From contig CAVRPV010000010.1 in assembly GCA_963723235.1 (NCBI GenBank), forward strand, positions 310,001 through 374,000: a stretch of 64,000 bases of DNA. Direction: 5' to 3'. The stretch is from CAIRTM01 sp963723235. GTDB lineage: Bacteria; Desulfobacterota; WTBG01; CAIYCZ01; CAIRTM01. This document shows, piece after piece, positions 1 to 9,700 of this stretch. Made by a program: the position numbers and the translations under genes. The notes beneath the pieces are model-generated. The model was not told the DNA's origin and ran no database searches. It saw nothing but the letters and a program-made list of their open reading frames with translations. Position 1 is the first letter of the stretch. Each line of letters begins with the position of its first letter.

Positions 1-192
1 AGGAGGTTCAAAGTCGGACGGCTCTCCGGCAACACGATAACCCTCTTCAAGCCATTGCCCCAAATCAATCAATCTGCAACGCTCTGAGCAAAATGGCCGG
101 TAGGGATTGTCCGGATGATAGCGGGTGATTTTTCGACAAACTGGACATGGAACAATTGTTTCTATGCGGCCGATGGCGGTTTTTTTTGTCAT
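1..192 (-). CDS. yacG: YacG-type zinc-binding protein, 3' end cut by window edge
   Basis: Reading leftwards from an ATG at 192 gives 64 codons with no stop before the window edge. The protein opens MTKKTAIGRIETIVPCPVC and later has FCSERCRLIDLG, the four-Cys zinc ribbon and RLIDLGQW segment typical of the YacG/DUF329 family. In E. coli YacG binds and inhibits DNA gyrase; that role is family knowledge, not shown here. YacG proteins are usually about 65 residues, so only a few C-terminal residues are probably missing. Confidence 0.85.
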   Translation of the reverse strand, partial: MTKKTAIGRIETIVPCPVCRKITRYHPDNPYRPFCSERCRLIDLGQWLEEGYRVAGEPSDFEPP

Positions 193-554
193 AATAAATG
201 TCAGGTCACTAAAATTCTTACAAGGTCTCTTGCGAGCATGAGTTGTAAACAACCCAATATGTCCTTGTTGTTCCGCATACCTTCTGTTTCGTTCTAAAAT
301 TCTACTCTATCAGCAATTAAAAAACAACCAGCTTGCAAACACTGCAAACCTGATTCTAAAAAGCAATTGCAAGCGGATCCTTGAAACATATATTGACACA
401 ATGTGCCTTTTCAAATCATGCCATTTTCCCCTTTTTGTATAGTTTGTTATATAGTATAATTCAAAATTGAATTCCAAGAGCCCACATTACAATAATACTG
501 TTGCCCTTATGAGCAATGCGAAAAAGCAGGCCCGGCTGACATGACCATGAGACA
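193..554. promoter_or_regulatory. Divergent intergenic region with a candidate promoter
   Basis: This gene-free stretch lies between yacG, read leftwards, and the YvcK-like gene, read rightwards. A TATAAT hexamer at 455-460, in an AT-rich tract, is the best -10 element for the rightward gene. The matching -35 region near 432 (TTTTTG) is weak. A TTGACA sits further upstream near 392 but has no good -10 at the right distance. Nothing else is recognisable here. Confidence 0.35.
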
Positions 555-2759
555 ATGACACATAAAAATTATATCCCTACAATTGAACAGTTAATTGAAG
601 CGGTTTTAAACAGTCGCTACAACTCTGCGACTGTTTCGCCTGTGCTGCAAGGCATGGCTGATGAAGTCAACAGTTTTAACTGTACTGAAAAACGAGTGGT
701 ATTGCTTGGCGGCGGCACAGGCCTTTCAACGGTTGTTGGTGGGAACTCGCAGCTTGCACAATGGCCCGACAACTCTAATACGGGTTTAAAACAGATATTT
801 CCCCGGCTTGATGTCATTGTGTGCACAACCGATGACGGCCGCTCAACCGGTAAGCTGCTCAAGCAGCTGCCCATGATCGGCATCGGCGATATACGCAAAC
901 TGTGTTTATCAATGATCGTGCCCGCACGGCTTGAGGACACCTACCGCATCGACAGCACACGGCGACGTGAGCTCATATGCCTGATACATGCCGTGTTCAA
1001 TCACCGCTTTGGTGACGACACACTCATAGCGCCCGAGATTGAAAACCCGCTTCTGGCTGCCCCACCTGAACTTCGCTGCGCATGTCCCGACGCGTTAAAA
1101 AAAGAACTGCTTGAACTTGGGGCCTTTTTGACCACTTCCAGCGCAATGCCTCGCATCGAGCCTGCCGGTCACTGCCTTGGCAACCTGCTGCTCACGGCCT
1201 CAATTTTCATGGCCGCCGATTCATGCTGTGACAAACCGCCATCCATTATGGCAATTCGCCGGGGAATAGATCGAATTTCGCGTTTAATAGGAGCGACCCC
1301 GGGCAGTCTGCATCCGGCAACCGCCGCACCGGGTCAGCTTGTTTTTCGTTATGCAAACGGCGTAGAAACAAACGGCCAGAGCAAAACATCAACCGCCCGG
1401 CGCGGGTTTCCAATCGAACGGGTGTATATTGAATTTTATAAAAAACCTTCAATCAACGCACATGCCATTCGCGCCTTACAGGCTGCGGATATTATCATAC
1501 TGGCTCCCGGCAGTCTGTATACCAGCAGCATCCCGGTGCTGCTCGTGCCCGCCATTGCCGAAGCAATCAGGGCCAATAAAAATGCTCTAAAAATCCTTGC
1601 CGCGAACTTCTGGGTTGAGGAAGGTGAAACCGATATCACGCATACTGATAAACGCAGAGGCTTCCGTGTTTCAGAACTGCTGGATGCCTATGAACGCAAT
1701 ATTGCCGGAGGCCGCCACGACCTGTTCCATTGTGTTCTCAGCGCCAATCTTGATCATATTCCCGGCAGTATCCTGCGAAATTATGCATTTGAGGGTAAGA
1801 GGCCTCTGTATCTTGACCGCACGAAGGTTGAAAGCATGCATATCAAGCCGGTTGAATCCGGCATCTCTTCGGTTGAGAACCTGCAGTCAGCAGGCATTAT
1901 TCATCATGATCCGCAAAAATTTGCCCTTGCTGTGCGCACTTTGCTTTTTGCTCACAGCAAAAAGCCTGTCAAATCCGCCACTACGTCCACCCATGTGCCG
2001 ACATACGCTGCCCCGCTTCAAGGTCCTGTACTGCGCGGCAACCAGCTGCTCTGCGATTACTGGTCATCCATGAATGCTGCGCTTGAAACACGTGTATTTG
2101 AACCTGAAAGCCTGCGCAATACCTTAATGAATCTTGTCTGGAAAAATCGCGATATCCGCGTTGAGCATGTAACCCGGTTTAAGGCAGCACGCGTTATTGA
2201 AGACCGCGACTGGAACAGGAGCACTGCCTGGGATAATGTACTGGGATACTATGATCCTGAGGATAACTGCTGCAAATTTCACAGTCAGCTTCTCAATGAT
2301 CCTGATCGTTTGAGCAGCAACATGCTGATAGTGCTGGGTGAGTCAATACTCGGGCGCTATATTCAGAAACGCGGATGGATACAACCCGACGACAAAGACG
2401 CCTGGGGTTCGCGTTGTTTTCAAATCAAACTGTTTGAACCTGAACAGCGAACATGCCTGCTCAGCCCGGAACATCTGCACGAGTACCTTGTGTTGGCTCG
2501 CCTGGTTGCACACCCGAGTGAGCGCGGCATATACAGGATTACACTTAACAATGATGACGGATTTATCCCGCCGGGGCTTCTGTTCGGTCTCATGTATGCC
2601 TGGTATCTTGATAACACATACGTTCCGGTCATGGAAAATGAAATGGCAATTCTGCATTTGCAGGAAAAAACATTGATCCCCCATCAGGTACAGGAATTTA
2701 AGCGAAAAAAAGCATTGGTTGATTTTTTTCGCAAACGGGTTTTCAGGAATGGTGTATAA
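555..2759 (+). CDS. CofD/YvcK-like protein with long C-terminal extension
   Basis: The 734-residue product has a CofD/YvcK fold signature near residues 47-120: VVLLGGGTGLSTVVGG, then CTTDDGRSTGKLLKQ and IGIGDIRKLCLSM. A later IILAPGSLYTSSIPVLLVP matches the second nucleotide-site motif of the family. YvcK (gluconeogenesis factor) binds UDP-sugars and links carbon metabolism to cell-wall synthesis in Bacillus; CofD proteins transfer phospholactate in F420 synthesis. The GGGTGLST form and lack of F420 genes nearby favour the YvcK side. Usual YvcK length is about 320-450, so residues from about 480 onward are an extension I do not recognise. The ATG at 555 has no clear ribosome-binding site; the start is uncertain. 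Confidence 0.75.
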   Translation: MTHKNYIPTIEQLIEAVLNSRYNSATVSPVLQGMADEVNSFNCTEKRVVLLGGGTGLSTVVGGNSQLAQWPDNSNTGLKQIFPRLDVIVCTTDDGRSTGKLLKQLPMIGIGDIRKLCLSMIVPARLEDTYRIDSTRRRELICLIHAVFNHRFGDDTLIAPEIENPLLAAPPELRCACPDALKKELLELGAFLTTSSAMPRIEPAGHCLGNLLLTASIFMAADSCCDKPPSIMAIRRGIDRISRLIGATPGSLHPATAAPGQLVFRYANGVETNGQSKTSTARRGFPIERVYIEFYKKPSINAHAIRALQAADIIILAPGSLYTSSIPVLLVPAIAEAIRANKNALKILAANFWVEEGETDITHTDKRRGFRVSELLDAYERNIAGGRHDLFHCVLSANLDHIPGSILRNYAFEGKRPLYLDRTKVESMHIKPVESGISSVENLQSAGIIHHDPQKFALAVRTLLFAHSKKPVKSATTSTHVPTYAAPLQGPVLRGNQLLCDYWSSMNAALETRVFEPESLRNTLMNLVWKNRDIRVEHVTRFKAARVIEDRDWNRSTAWDNVLGYYDPEDNCCKFHSQLLNDPDRLSSNMLIVLGESILGRYIQKRGWIQPDDKDAWGSRCFQIKLFEPEQRTCLLSPEHLHEYLVLARLVAHPSERGIYRITLNNDDGFIPPGLLFGLMYAWYLDNTYVPVMENEMAILHLQEKTLIPHQVQEFKRKKALVDFFRKRVFRNGV

Positions 2760-2962
2760 CGCTGGATAGACCGTTGGGAAACTATCGCTTTACCGACATA
2801 CGTAAACGCTATTCAGGCACACAGAATATATGCCGCGTCATGGTTGAGGGGCCGTCAAAGGAAATAACCAGAAAAATACAGAATGCTCCATGCAGATATC
2901 CTTAAGACTGCGCTCAGCTGAAAACGGTTGTGACCACCTGCAACTGTACTACAGTGCAATCG

Positions 2963-3817
2963 CTATTTTTTACGCTCAACAGGCAACAATGAACGGGCTG
3001 CTGCAATAAAGTCAACAGCATGACCGGCTAGCAGCCTGCTCATGACATTGGCCGAAAACGGAATCGCAAAATTCTCAAAATAACGCTGCATCAGCTCCTT
3101 CGGCACGCTCGTCCGGGCATGATCGGACGAACCGGAAGCATCCGCAAAACATTCAAACTCCGGACTGTCACCGCCATCGCAATCAGCGTCCACACACTGA
3201 ACAGCATCCAATGCAGGCATGGCCATATCCAGCTCTATGCCGTAGCCGGACAGCAGAATCCTGGCATATTTCAAAAGACCGCTTGTTTGATCGATATCAG
3301 CTACACGTTCACAGCAGGGTGCCAGTCCACCCAAATACAGCCTGCTGATGTTGCACAGCTTGCACAAAGGAATAAAGGCTGCTGCCCGGTAAAAGAAACA
3401 GGCAGCGCACTGAAGTTCAGAACGCGTCTGTTGCGCAGCCTGCATTCCGGCATACAGGCACAGGGCGCTGCGAAACAAGGGAGCGCCGAGCACAACCGGC
3501 GGCAACACATGCACATGCCAGGTTCGTTCCAGTGTTTTCTTAACTGCTGCCACTGTGCTGTCAAGATTGCTCCAGCGCACTCGCTCCACACCACAGTAGA
3601 CCGCTGCGGGCAGCACCGCATCAGGCCGTTTTGACAGCATCATGCTATCAAGTGCCTGCGTATCTGCCATCATGGTAATATCACACACCGCAAGATCCGG
3701 GATGTTGGCCATGTCAGCCAACTGTTGAACGCTGAGAACACTTTCCGGAAAAACCGACATCATATCGGGTTTTTCCGCCAGTATGCGCACTATCTCTTTA
3801 CGGTTAAAATAAGCCAT
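2963..3817 (-). CDS. Unknown protein with two CX2C pairs, downstream of epmA
   Basis: The 284-residue product is not a family I recognise. It has two CX2C pairs (Cys137/140 and Cys152/155, segments CAACFF and LCKLCN) followed by a CC pair near 168, which suggests a zinc or iron-sulfur site. No signal peptide or clear membrane segment is visible. The ATG lies one base after the epmA stop codon, so translation is probably coupled and the gene is the third member of an efp-epmA operon. That position suggests a role near EF-P modification or translation, but this is inference only. EpmB (the radical SAM lysine aminomutase partner of EpmA) is clearly not what this is. Confidence 0.7.
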   Translation of the reverse strand: MAYFNRKEIVRILAEKPDMMSVFPESVLSVQQLADMANIPDLAVCDITMMADTQALDSMMLSKRPDAVLPAAVYCGVERVRWSNLDSTVAAVKKTLERTWHVHVLPPVVLGAPLFRSALCLYAGMQAAQQTRSELQCAACFFYRAAAFIPLCKLCNISRLYLGGLAPCCERVADIDQTSGLLKYARILLSGYGIELDMAMPALDAVQCVDADCDGGDSPEFECFADASGSSDHARTSVPKELMQRYFENFAIPFSANVMSRLLAGHAVDFIAAARSLLPVERKK

Positions 3818-3818
3818 T

Positions 3819-4742
3819 TCAGCTGTACGTATCCTCAGGAAACAAACTCACCTCATCGATATGCGTGACTCCGGTGAGCGCCATGATCAGGCGATCAATT
3901 CCAAGCGCATTACCTGCGCACACAGGCATACCTTTTTCAACAGCCTTTAAGAAAATTTCATCCCCGACATAGGGCTTGCGACCGAGAGCTTTTCGGTGTC
4001 GGGCAGCATGTTCAAAACGCTCTCGATGCACAACAGGATCAGTTAATTCACTATAAGCGTTACAGATTTCAAGGCCCTTTATGAAAAGCTCAAAACGTTC
4101 GCAAATACGATTATTTATGGGTGATATTTGAGACAGCGCAGAAAGTGCTTCAGGAAACTCGTATATGATAACAGCGGGGATTGTATGAAGATAGGGTTCG
4201 ATCGTGTTGACCCAATCAAGAAAATAGCGGTCTTCATCCCATTGCTCAGACGGTCTCCATCCGGCTTTATCTTCATAGAGCCGGTCAACCGTTATCCGCG
4301 GCACAGGGAATTCAAGCCCTTCGGGTGATCGTGCGCAGGCATTTGTCACATGTTTAATTAAATTCTCGGTTTCCTGCATCATCTCAAGAAAGCCGATGCC
4401 GGTGTGATACCACTCCAGCATCAGAAACTCGCTTTTGTGATGAGCGCCCGCCTCCTCTGCCCTGAAGGCCGGCGTAATCTGATAAATCAGATTGGCCCCA
4501 TGGCATACAAGGCGTTTCATGTGCAGCTCAGGAGATGTGGCAAGATACATGTCCGTGCCTGCAGCCAGTGCTTCTACATGCTGATCAAGCCCGGGGCAGC
4601 GCACCATAACCGGGGTAGTCACCTCCCGATAGCCCTGCATGCGAAAAAAAGCCCTGATCGCGGTGAGAATACGGTCTCGAACCTCAATCAGGGCAAGAAT
4701 TCCATGAGAGCCGGACAGGGCATCTGCCTCATCCGACATCAT
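3819..4742 (-). CDS. epmA: EF-P lysine ligase EpmA (GenX/PoxA/YjeA)
   Basis: The 307-residue product is a short class II lysyl-tRNA synthetase paralogue lacking the N-terminal anticodon-binding domain, the hallmark of EpmA. Visible are TPVMVRCPGLDQHVEA near the N-terminus, motif 2 with FRAEEAGAHHKSEFLMLEWY, the LEICNAYSELTDP segment and motif 3 GNALGIDRLIMAL at the C-terminus. EpmA attaches (R)-beta-lysine to a conserved Lys of EF-P. It overlaps efp by four bases (ATGA), so the two are co-translated. No epmB is present in the window; it may lie elsewhere. Confidence 0.92.
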   Translation of the reverse strand: MMSDEADALSGSHGILALIEVRDRILTAIRAFFRMQGYREVTTPVMVRCPGLDQHVEALAAGTDMYLATSPELHMKRLVCHGANLIYQITPAFRAEEAGAHHKSEFLMLEWYHTGIGFLEMMQETENLIKHVTNACARSPEGLEFPVPRITVDRLYEDKAGWRPSEQWDEDRYFLDWVNTIEPYLHTIPAVIIYEFPEALSALSQISPINNRICERFELFIKGLEICNAYSELTDPVVHRERFEHAARHRKALGRKPYVGDEIFLKAVEKGMPVCAGNALGIDRLIMALTGVTHIDEVSLFPEDTYS

Positions 4743-5305
4743 TTTTTAACACGCTCCACATACTCACTTGTGCGGGTGTCGACCACGATCGACTCGCCGT
4801 TGCTGACAAACAGCGGTACATTTACACTGTAACCGGTTGAGAGCTTGGCAGGTTTAGTCGCACCGGACACTGTGTCACCTTTTACTGCCGGTTCCGTGTC
4901 AACAATCTCAAGTTGCACAAAATTCGGAAGAGTAATGGCAATCGGCATGCCGTTATAAAAATCCACCTCAACATTCATGTTTTCTGTCATGAAATTGAGG
5001 GCCTCACCAACCTGGCTGGCATTTAATTCAACCTGCTCATAGGTATTATTGTCCATGAATGCATACCCGCCACCCTGTTCGTACAGGAACACCATGTTGC
5101 ACTCGTCGATCCGGGCCTGTTCACCGATTTTTTCTCCGGATTTATACGTTCTGTCCATGGTTGACCCGGTTATAAGATTTTTTAGCCGGGTACGAGTAAA
5201 GGCCTGCCCCTTGCCGGGTTTCACAAATTGACAGTCAACCACAATCCAGGGATTACCATCTATGATGATTTTGAGGTTTTTGCGCAGCGACGAGGTGTCA
5301 AGCAT
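4739..5305 (-). CDS. efp: Translation elongation factor P
   Basis: The 188-residue product matches EF-P over its length. EF-P binds ribosomes stalled at polyproline stretches and promotes peptide bond formation. The modified-loop signature is intact: FVKPGKGQAF, with Lys32 as the predicted acceptor for beta-lysylation. The C-terminal GDTVSGATKPAKLSTG and VPLFVSNGES segments match the OB domains. The start is supported by AAGGAGAT shortly before the ATG at 5305. It is the first gene of the leftward efp-epmA-unknown operon, which fits EpmA acting on this protein. Confidence 0.95.
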   Translation of the reverse strand: MLDTSSLRKNLKIIIDGNPWIVVDCQFVKPGKGQAFTRTRLKNLITGSTMDRTYKSGEKIGEQARIDECNMVFLYEQGGGYAFMDNNTYEQVELNASQVGEALNFMTENMNVEVDFYNGMPIAITLPNFVQLEIVDTEPAVKGDTVSGATKPAKLSTGYSVNVPLFVSNGESIVVDTRTSEYVERVKK

Positions 5306-5489
5306 ACATATCTCCTTGAGTTTCTATTAACTCGGTTTTTTAAGAATAAACATTATAACAAAACCATTCACACGGTACAATGGAAATCAGCTGCTGCCAT
5401 TGTGATTTTCAACAGGAAGTGCCGGAATCTAACCCATGTCGTCCGGTGCTGAGAATAAAAAACAGCTTTTGCATCTGGCAACGCACATG

Positions 5490-5900
5490 TCACCACACAG
5501 AAGCAAGCACCTGAAGGCCTGATACAAACTGTGCAAGAAACAAAATCACAACCGCAAGATTACCGTAACGATGCAAGGCGTGCAACCATGTTTGCCGGTC
5601 TCTTCTCCCCAGCAGCAGAAAACCGGTACATGCAGCGATAATCAACACAATCATAAACACTGCGGCAACAATTCCGTGGAAAGAATTTGCAAGCACCATG
5701 CCCTGATTTGAAGCCATACGAGCGACCAAGACACCCATGATACTGCCGATAAACGTCAACGCATAGCACATAACACCTACGTTGATATGCACAGGAAGGA
5801 AAAAACATGTGCGGGTCCAACCGGTAACCAAATTGAAAATACCGAAAACCAGAGCCGCGGCCTGACCGAGCGGATGAATCAACAGTAGCTGTTTCAGCAT
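5490..5900 (-). CDS. Small four-helix membrane protein, possible b-type haem protein
   Basis: The 136-residue product has four hydrophobic segments (about 8-27, 36-60, 73-98 and 110-133). Histidines occur in or beside each: His9, His38, His75, His107 and His110. This layout resembles cytochrome b561-like and DUF4079-type membrane proteins that hold haem between helices. The exact family is not certain. It is read leftwards and is not clearly in an operon; about 180 bases separate it from efp. Confidence 0.6.
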   Translation of the reverse strand: MLKQLLLIHPLGQAAALVFGIFNLVTGWTRTCFFLPVHINVGVMCYALTFIGSIMGVLVARMASNQGMVLANSFHGIVAAVFMIVLIIAACTGFLLLGRRDRQTWLHALHRYGNLAVVILFLAQFVSGLQVLASVW

Positions 5901-6182
5901 GGCAGTTCCTCGTAATGCACAGCCGGCTTCAAGGCTGTTTGTTTACAAACACAGGTTTAATTTTCAAGGTTGTACCCTAACAGTCCGGTGATTGTCAAAA
6001 CATAAATCCAAAAAAAATTCAGGTTATAACGGGCGCCTTTTGTCGGCAACAAAGACGAAATACAGGACTGCTCCGTTTCTCTTGTTTTGACTCCCCGCGC
6101 GAATAATGATATAGTGTTTTTGCGAAAATAAAACCGACGGTGACGGTCACATACCGAACCGACGGAAGCGCTGATCGCAATT

Positions 6183-6256
6183 GCCCTCGTAGCTCAACCG
6201 GATAGAGCGACGGCCTCCTAAGCCGTAGGTAGCACGTTCGAGTCGTGTCGGGGGCA
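6183..6256 (+). tRNA. tRNA-Arg (anticodon CCT)
   Basis: A 74-base cloverleaf folds by eye: acceptor GCCCTCG pairs with CGGGGGC, the D arm contains TAGCTCAACCGGATAGAGC, the anticodon stem ACGGC/GCCGT holds loop CTCCTAA with anticodon CCT, and the T loop is GTTCGAGTC. The 3' CCA is not encoded. Confidence 0.93.
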
Positions 6257-6752
6257 CTTACCCACATTACACAGAATACCCAACGATCCTGCCGCAGCAT
6301 CAGCAATACGCTGACTGATTTCAGCATCGACAAAAAACAACCCGGTGGAAATCTATCATAGTCATTTCAAGATGCATGAAACATGCAATTCCTGACATGA
6401 CACGTCTGTTTGCAATTTCACCCTGGTTTTCACAAACAGCTTCATTGAAGTTTAATAGCCGTATGTACATGCGACGAACTTTAGTGGGCAGGGCATGTCA
6501 CTCGGATAGGTCATAAACAATGAATAAACATTCCCTGTATGCTCACAAAAACCTTGTTATGCACTATCAATTGTGCTATAAAGAAAAAAATATCCCACAT
6601 ATTGTGCTAAAGCCGTTTTTTTGCTTTACTTTTTAAACTGTTTTGATAGTATGCATGACAGTGGAACATGAAGCCATGCATGCATAAATGTAAAAAATAA
6701 GCAATATCAAACAGTTAAACATAAACACTAAACTCTTTGCTTGAGGTCATCC
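6257..6752. other. Gene-free stretch upstream of smc
   Basis: This AT-rich stretch between tRNA-Arg and smc holds no convincing reading frame. The TTTTTTGCTTTAC tract around 6617-6630 and the segment downstream to 6655 may contain the smc promoter, but no clear -35/-10 pair stands out. Confidence 0.4.
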
Positions 6753-9700
6753 ATGCAGGTAAAAGAACTTGAGATTGCTGGTTTTAAGTCGTTTGTCGAT
6801 CCGGTTCGCCTTTCCTTTCAGCCCGGCATTACAGCTCTGGTTGGACCCAATGGTTGCGGCAAAAGCAATGTGATTGATGCCCTGCGCTGGATCATGGGTG
6901 AACACAATGCCCGCAATTTGCGCGGAACAAAAATGGAAGACCTGATATTTAACGGCAGTGATACACGCAAGGCAACCGGCATGGCTGAGGTGAGCCTGAT
7001 ACTGCAAAATATCAACGGTAACGGTAATGGGAACGGCAATGGCTCATCGCTTGGCTCAGCCTCTGAGATGCAAATTACGCGACGCCTGTATCGGTCAGGT
7101 GAGAGTGAATACTTCATCAATAAAATCCCCTGCCGTCTCAAAGATATTGTCGAGCTTTTTCTTGATTCCGGTATTGGCAGCAAGTCCTATTCAATCATGG
7201 AACAGGGCAAAGTTGACTTTATCCTGAGTCTCAAGCCCAATGACCGCCGCATTTTGATCGAGGAAGCCGCCGGAATCGCAAAATACCGCTCCCGCAAAAA
7301 AGAAGCGGTATCCAAGATGCAGTCTACTAAAACAAACCTTTCGAGGCTTAAGGATATTCTGCATGAGCTGCAGATTCAGATGAAAGGCCTTGACCTGCAG
7401 GTAAAGCGACTGAAACGCTACCGTGTTATTAAAGACGAAATGAAAACAATAGACCTTAACCTGTGTGCTCACCGGTTGTGCGCACTTATGCATGAACGTG
7501 CACAGCTTGAGGCCGAACTGCAGCAAAGCCGAGACCACGAGCTAAAGATTACTGCGGATAAAAATACGCTTGAAGCTGAAATTCAGCAGCAACGCCTGCT
7601 CTACATCGAACAGCAGAAATCGCTGAACCAGTTGCAGCAGGATTTCTATGAGTTGAAAAACACCATTCAACAGGCTGAAAGCACTGGAGAATATAACCAA
7701 CGCGAGTTGATTGGAACCGTCGACCAGCTTGAAAAAAACAAATCCGCCCACGAAGAACTCACCTCCCACGTTGAAAAACTTCAACAGGAAATTGAATCCC
7801 GCACCGGTGATCTCAACGCTGTCAAACAGAGCATTGATACAATTGGAAACAGCTGCCGCGAATCATCCGATAACCTGACCAACTCGAAACACACACTGCG
7901 CGAGCTCCAGCTACGCCTTGAGCAGGAAAACGCAGCACTGGTAAAGTTGAACTATGATGTGACTGAAGTCAAAAACGCTTTGCTGCTTAACACGCGCCTG
8001 CGCGAAGAGGTTGAGATAAAACAGGAAAAGCTCCTCAGGGAAACGCAGGTTTGCGATGCACGTATGCATGAACTGGCACAGGCCAAAGACCTGCATACAT
8101 GCGAACTCAATACACTTGTGCAGCAGCGGGAACATATTGAAAAAGAACTGGAACGCCTGCGCACAGAGATTGAACAGGCCACTGCAGATTTTCAAGCCCG
8201 CAATAATGCCGTACAGGATATCAAGGAAAAAATCAGCACCCTGCGCGCACGCTTAAATTCACTTCACGAACTGCAGGATGGCCTGGAAGGTTTCAATGAC
8301 GGCGTTCGAACAATTATGGGCAAAGAGGACGGGGCCGCTGCACGTTTCAGCGGTATTCGCGGTTTGATAGCTGACACGATTGAAACCACAGCCCGCTACG
8401 AACTTGCTGTTGAAGCAGCACTTGATCGCCGTTTACAGGCCATCATTGTTGATGAACCCCGTAATGCCCTTCAGGCGATCGAACAACTTAAATCCTGCAA
8501 AAGCGGGCGGGTTTCCTTTATCCCTGTTGGCCTCGCACAGGCTGAACCAGTCCCGCAGGTGCCGGGAGCTGAACGCTTGCTGGATGTGCTCACCATCAAA
8601 CCTGAATATAGTCAAATCGTCACTGCCATGCTCGGCAGCGTATATATCGCCGATGACCTTGCCTCTGCGCTGAAACTGCGTTCCACCCATACACAGGGTG
8701 TTACCTTTGTTACGCTGCAGGGAGAAATCATTGACAATCAATGCGTTATTACCGGTGGATCCGTAACCGACAATGGCACCGGAATACTTAAACGCAACCG
8801 TGAACTGCGCGAATTTGCGCTTGTTCTTGAAAAACTTGAAAGCACATACACACAGCTCGCCGCAGAGCGTGAACACTCCGAGCACAACCTGCACACGGTA
8901 CGCGAATCCTTTGAGGGCCTCTCGCAGAGCAAGCAGGCACTTGACATTCAACTTGTACAGCAGCAATCCCTGCTTGACCAGTCAGACCGCGAGCTCCTGC
9001 AACAAAAGGAGAAGAGCAACCTGCTTGCGTTTGAAACGCAGCAGGCAGCTTCTCAGCTTGAGCAGCAGCATAATGAATACCAGCTGCAGATCGCACGCCA
9101 GCAGCAAATCCGCCTTGCAGTCGAGGATAAGCAGCGCGTGCTCGATGAGTTACTGCACAGCGAAAAGGGGCTGCGTTCCGGTGTTGAAGAAAAAGAGAAC
9201 CGCAACACGGAGCTGCGCATTGACCTGGCATCGCTGCAGCAGAAACTTGAAAGCCTGCAGGGTAATCTCGAGTATCTTTCGGTGCAGCGCAGCTCATCAT
9301 CGGAGAAACTCACAACCCTTGAAACCGAGCACCGCCAGTTGACTGAAAAAAAAGCTGCCCTGACAGAATCGATCGAGCAGGGCAAAACAAACCTTGCGCA
9401 ACTGAGGGAAACAAGCCTGGAGCGTGAAGCCTGCATGCAAGCCAGGACCAGTGAAGTTCAGTCCCTTGGCGATGCCGTGACAACAGCTGAAGAAGCACTC
9501 AAAGCCGTTCGCAGCGAACGCGAACTCATTGAGCCGGCCATTCATGCACTGCAGCTTAAACTCTCAAACAGTACCATCCATGTTGATCATCTCACGCACG
9601 ACGTGCAGGAGCGATACGGTTGCACTGTCCAGGAACTGCCCGAGCCGCCTGAAGCAGATGCTTATGATGCGCAACAATCCGCTGAACGCCTTGAAATACT

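Noticed and set aside
2762..2905. Short open frame after the YvcK-like gene (LDRPLGNYRFTDIRK...)
   Set aside because: There is no normal start codon or ribosome-binding site, and no family is recognised.
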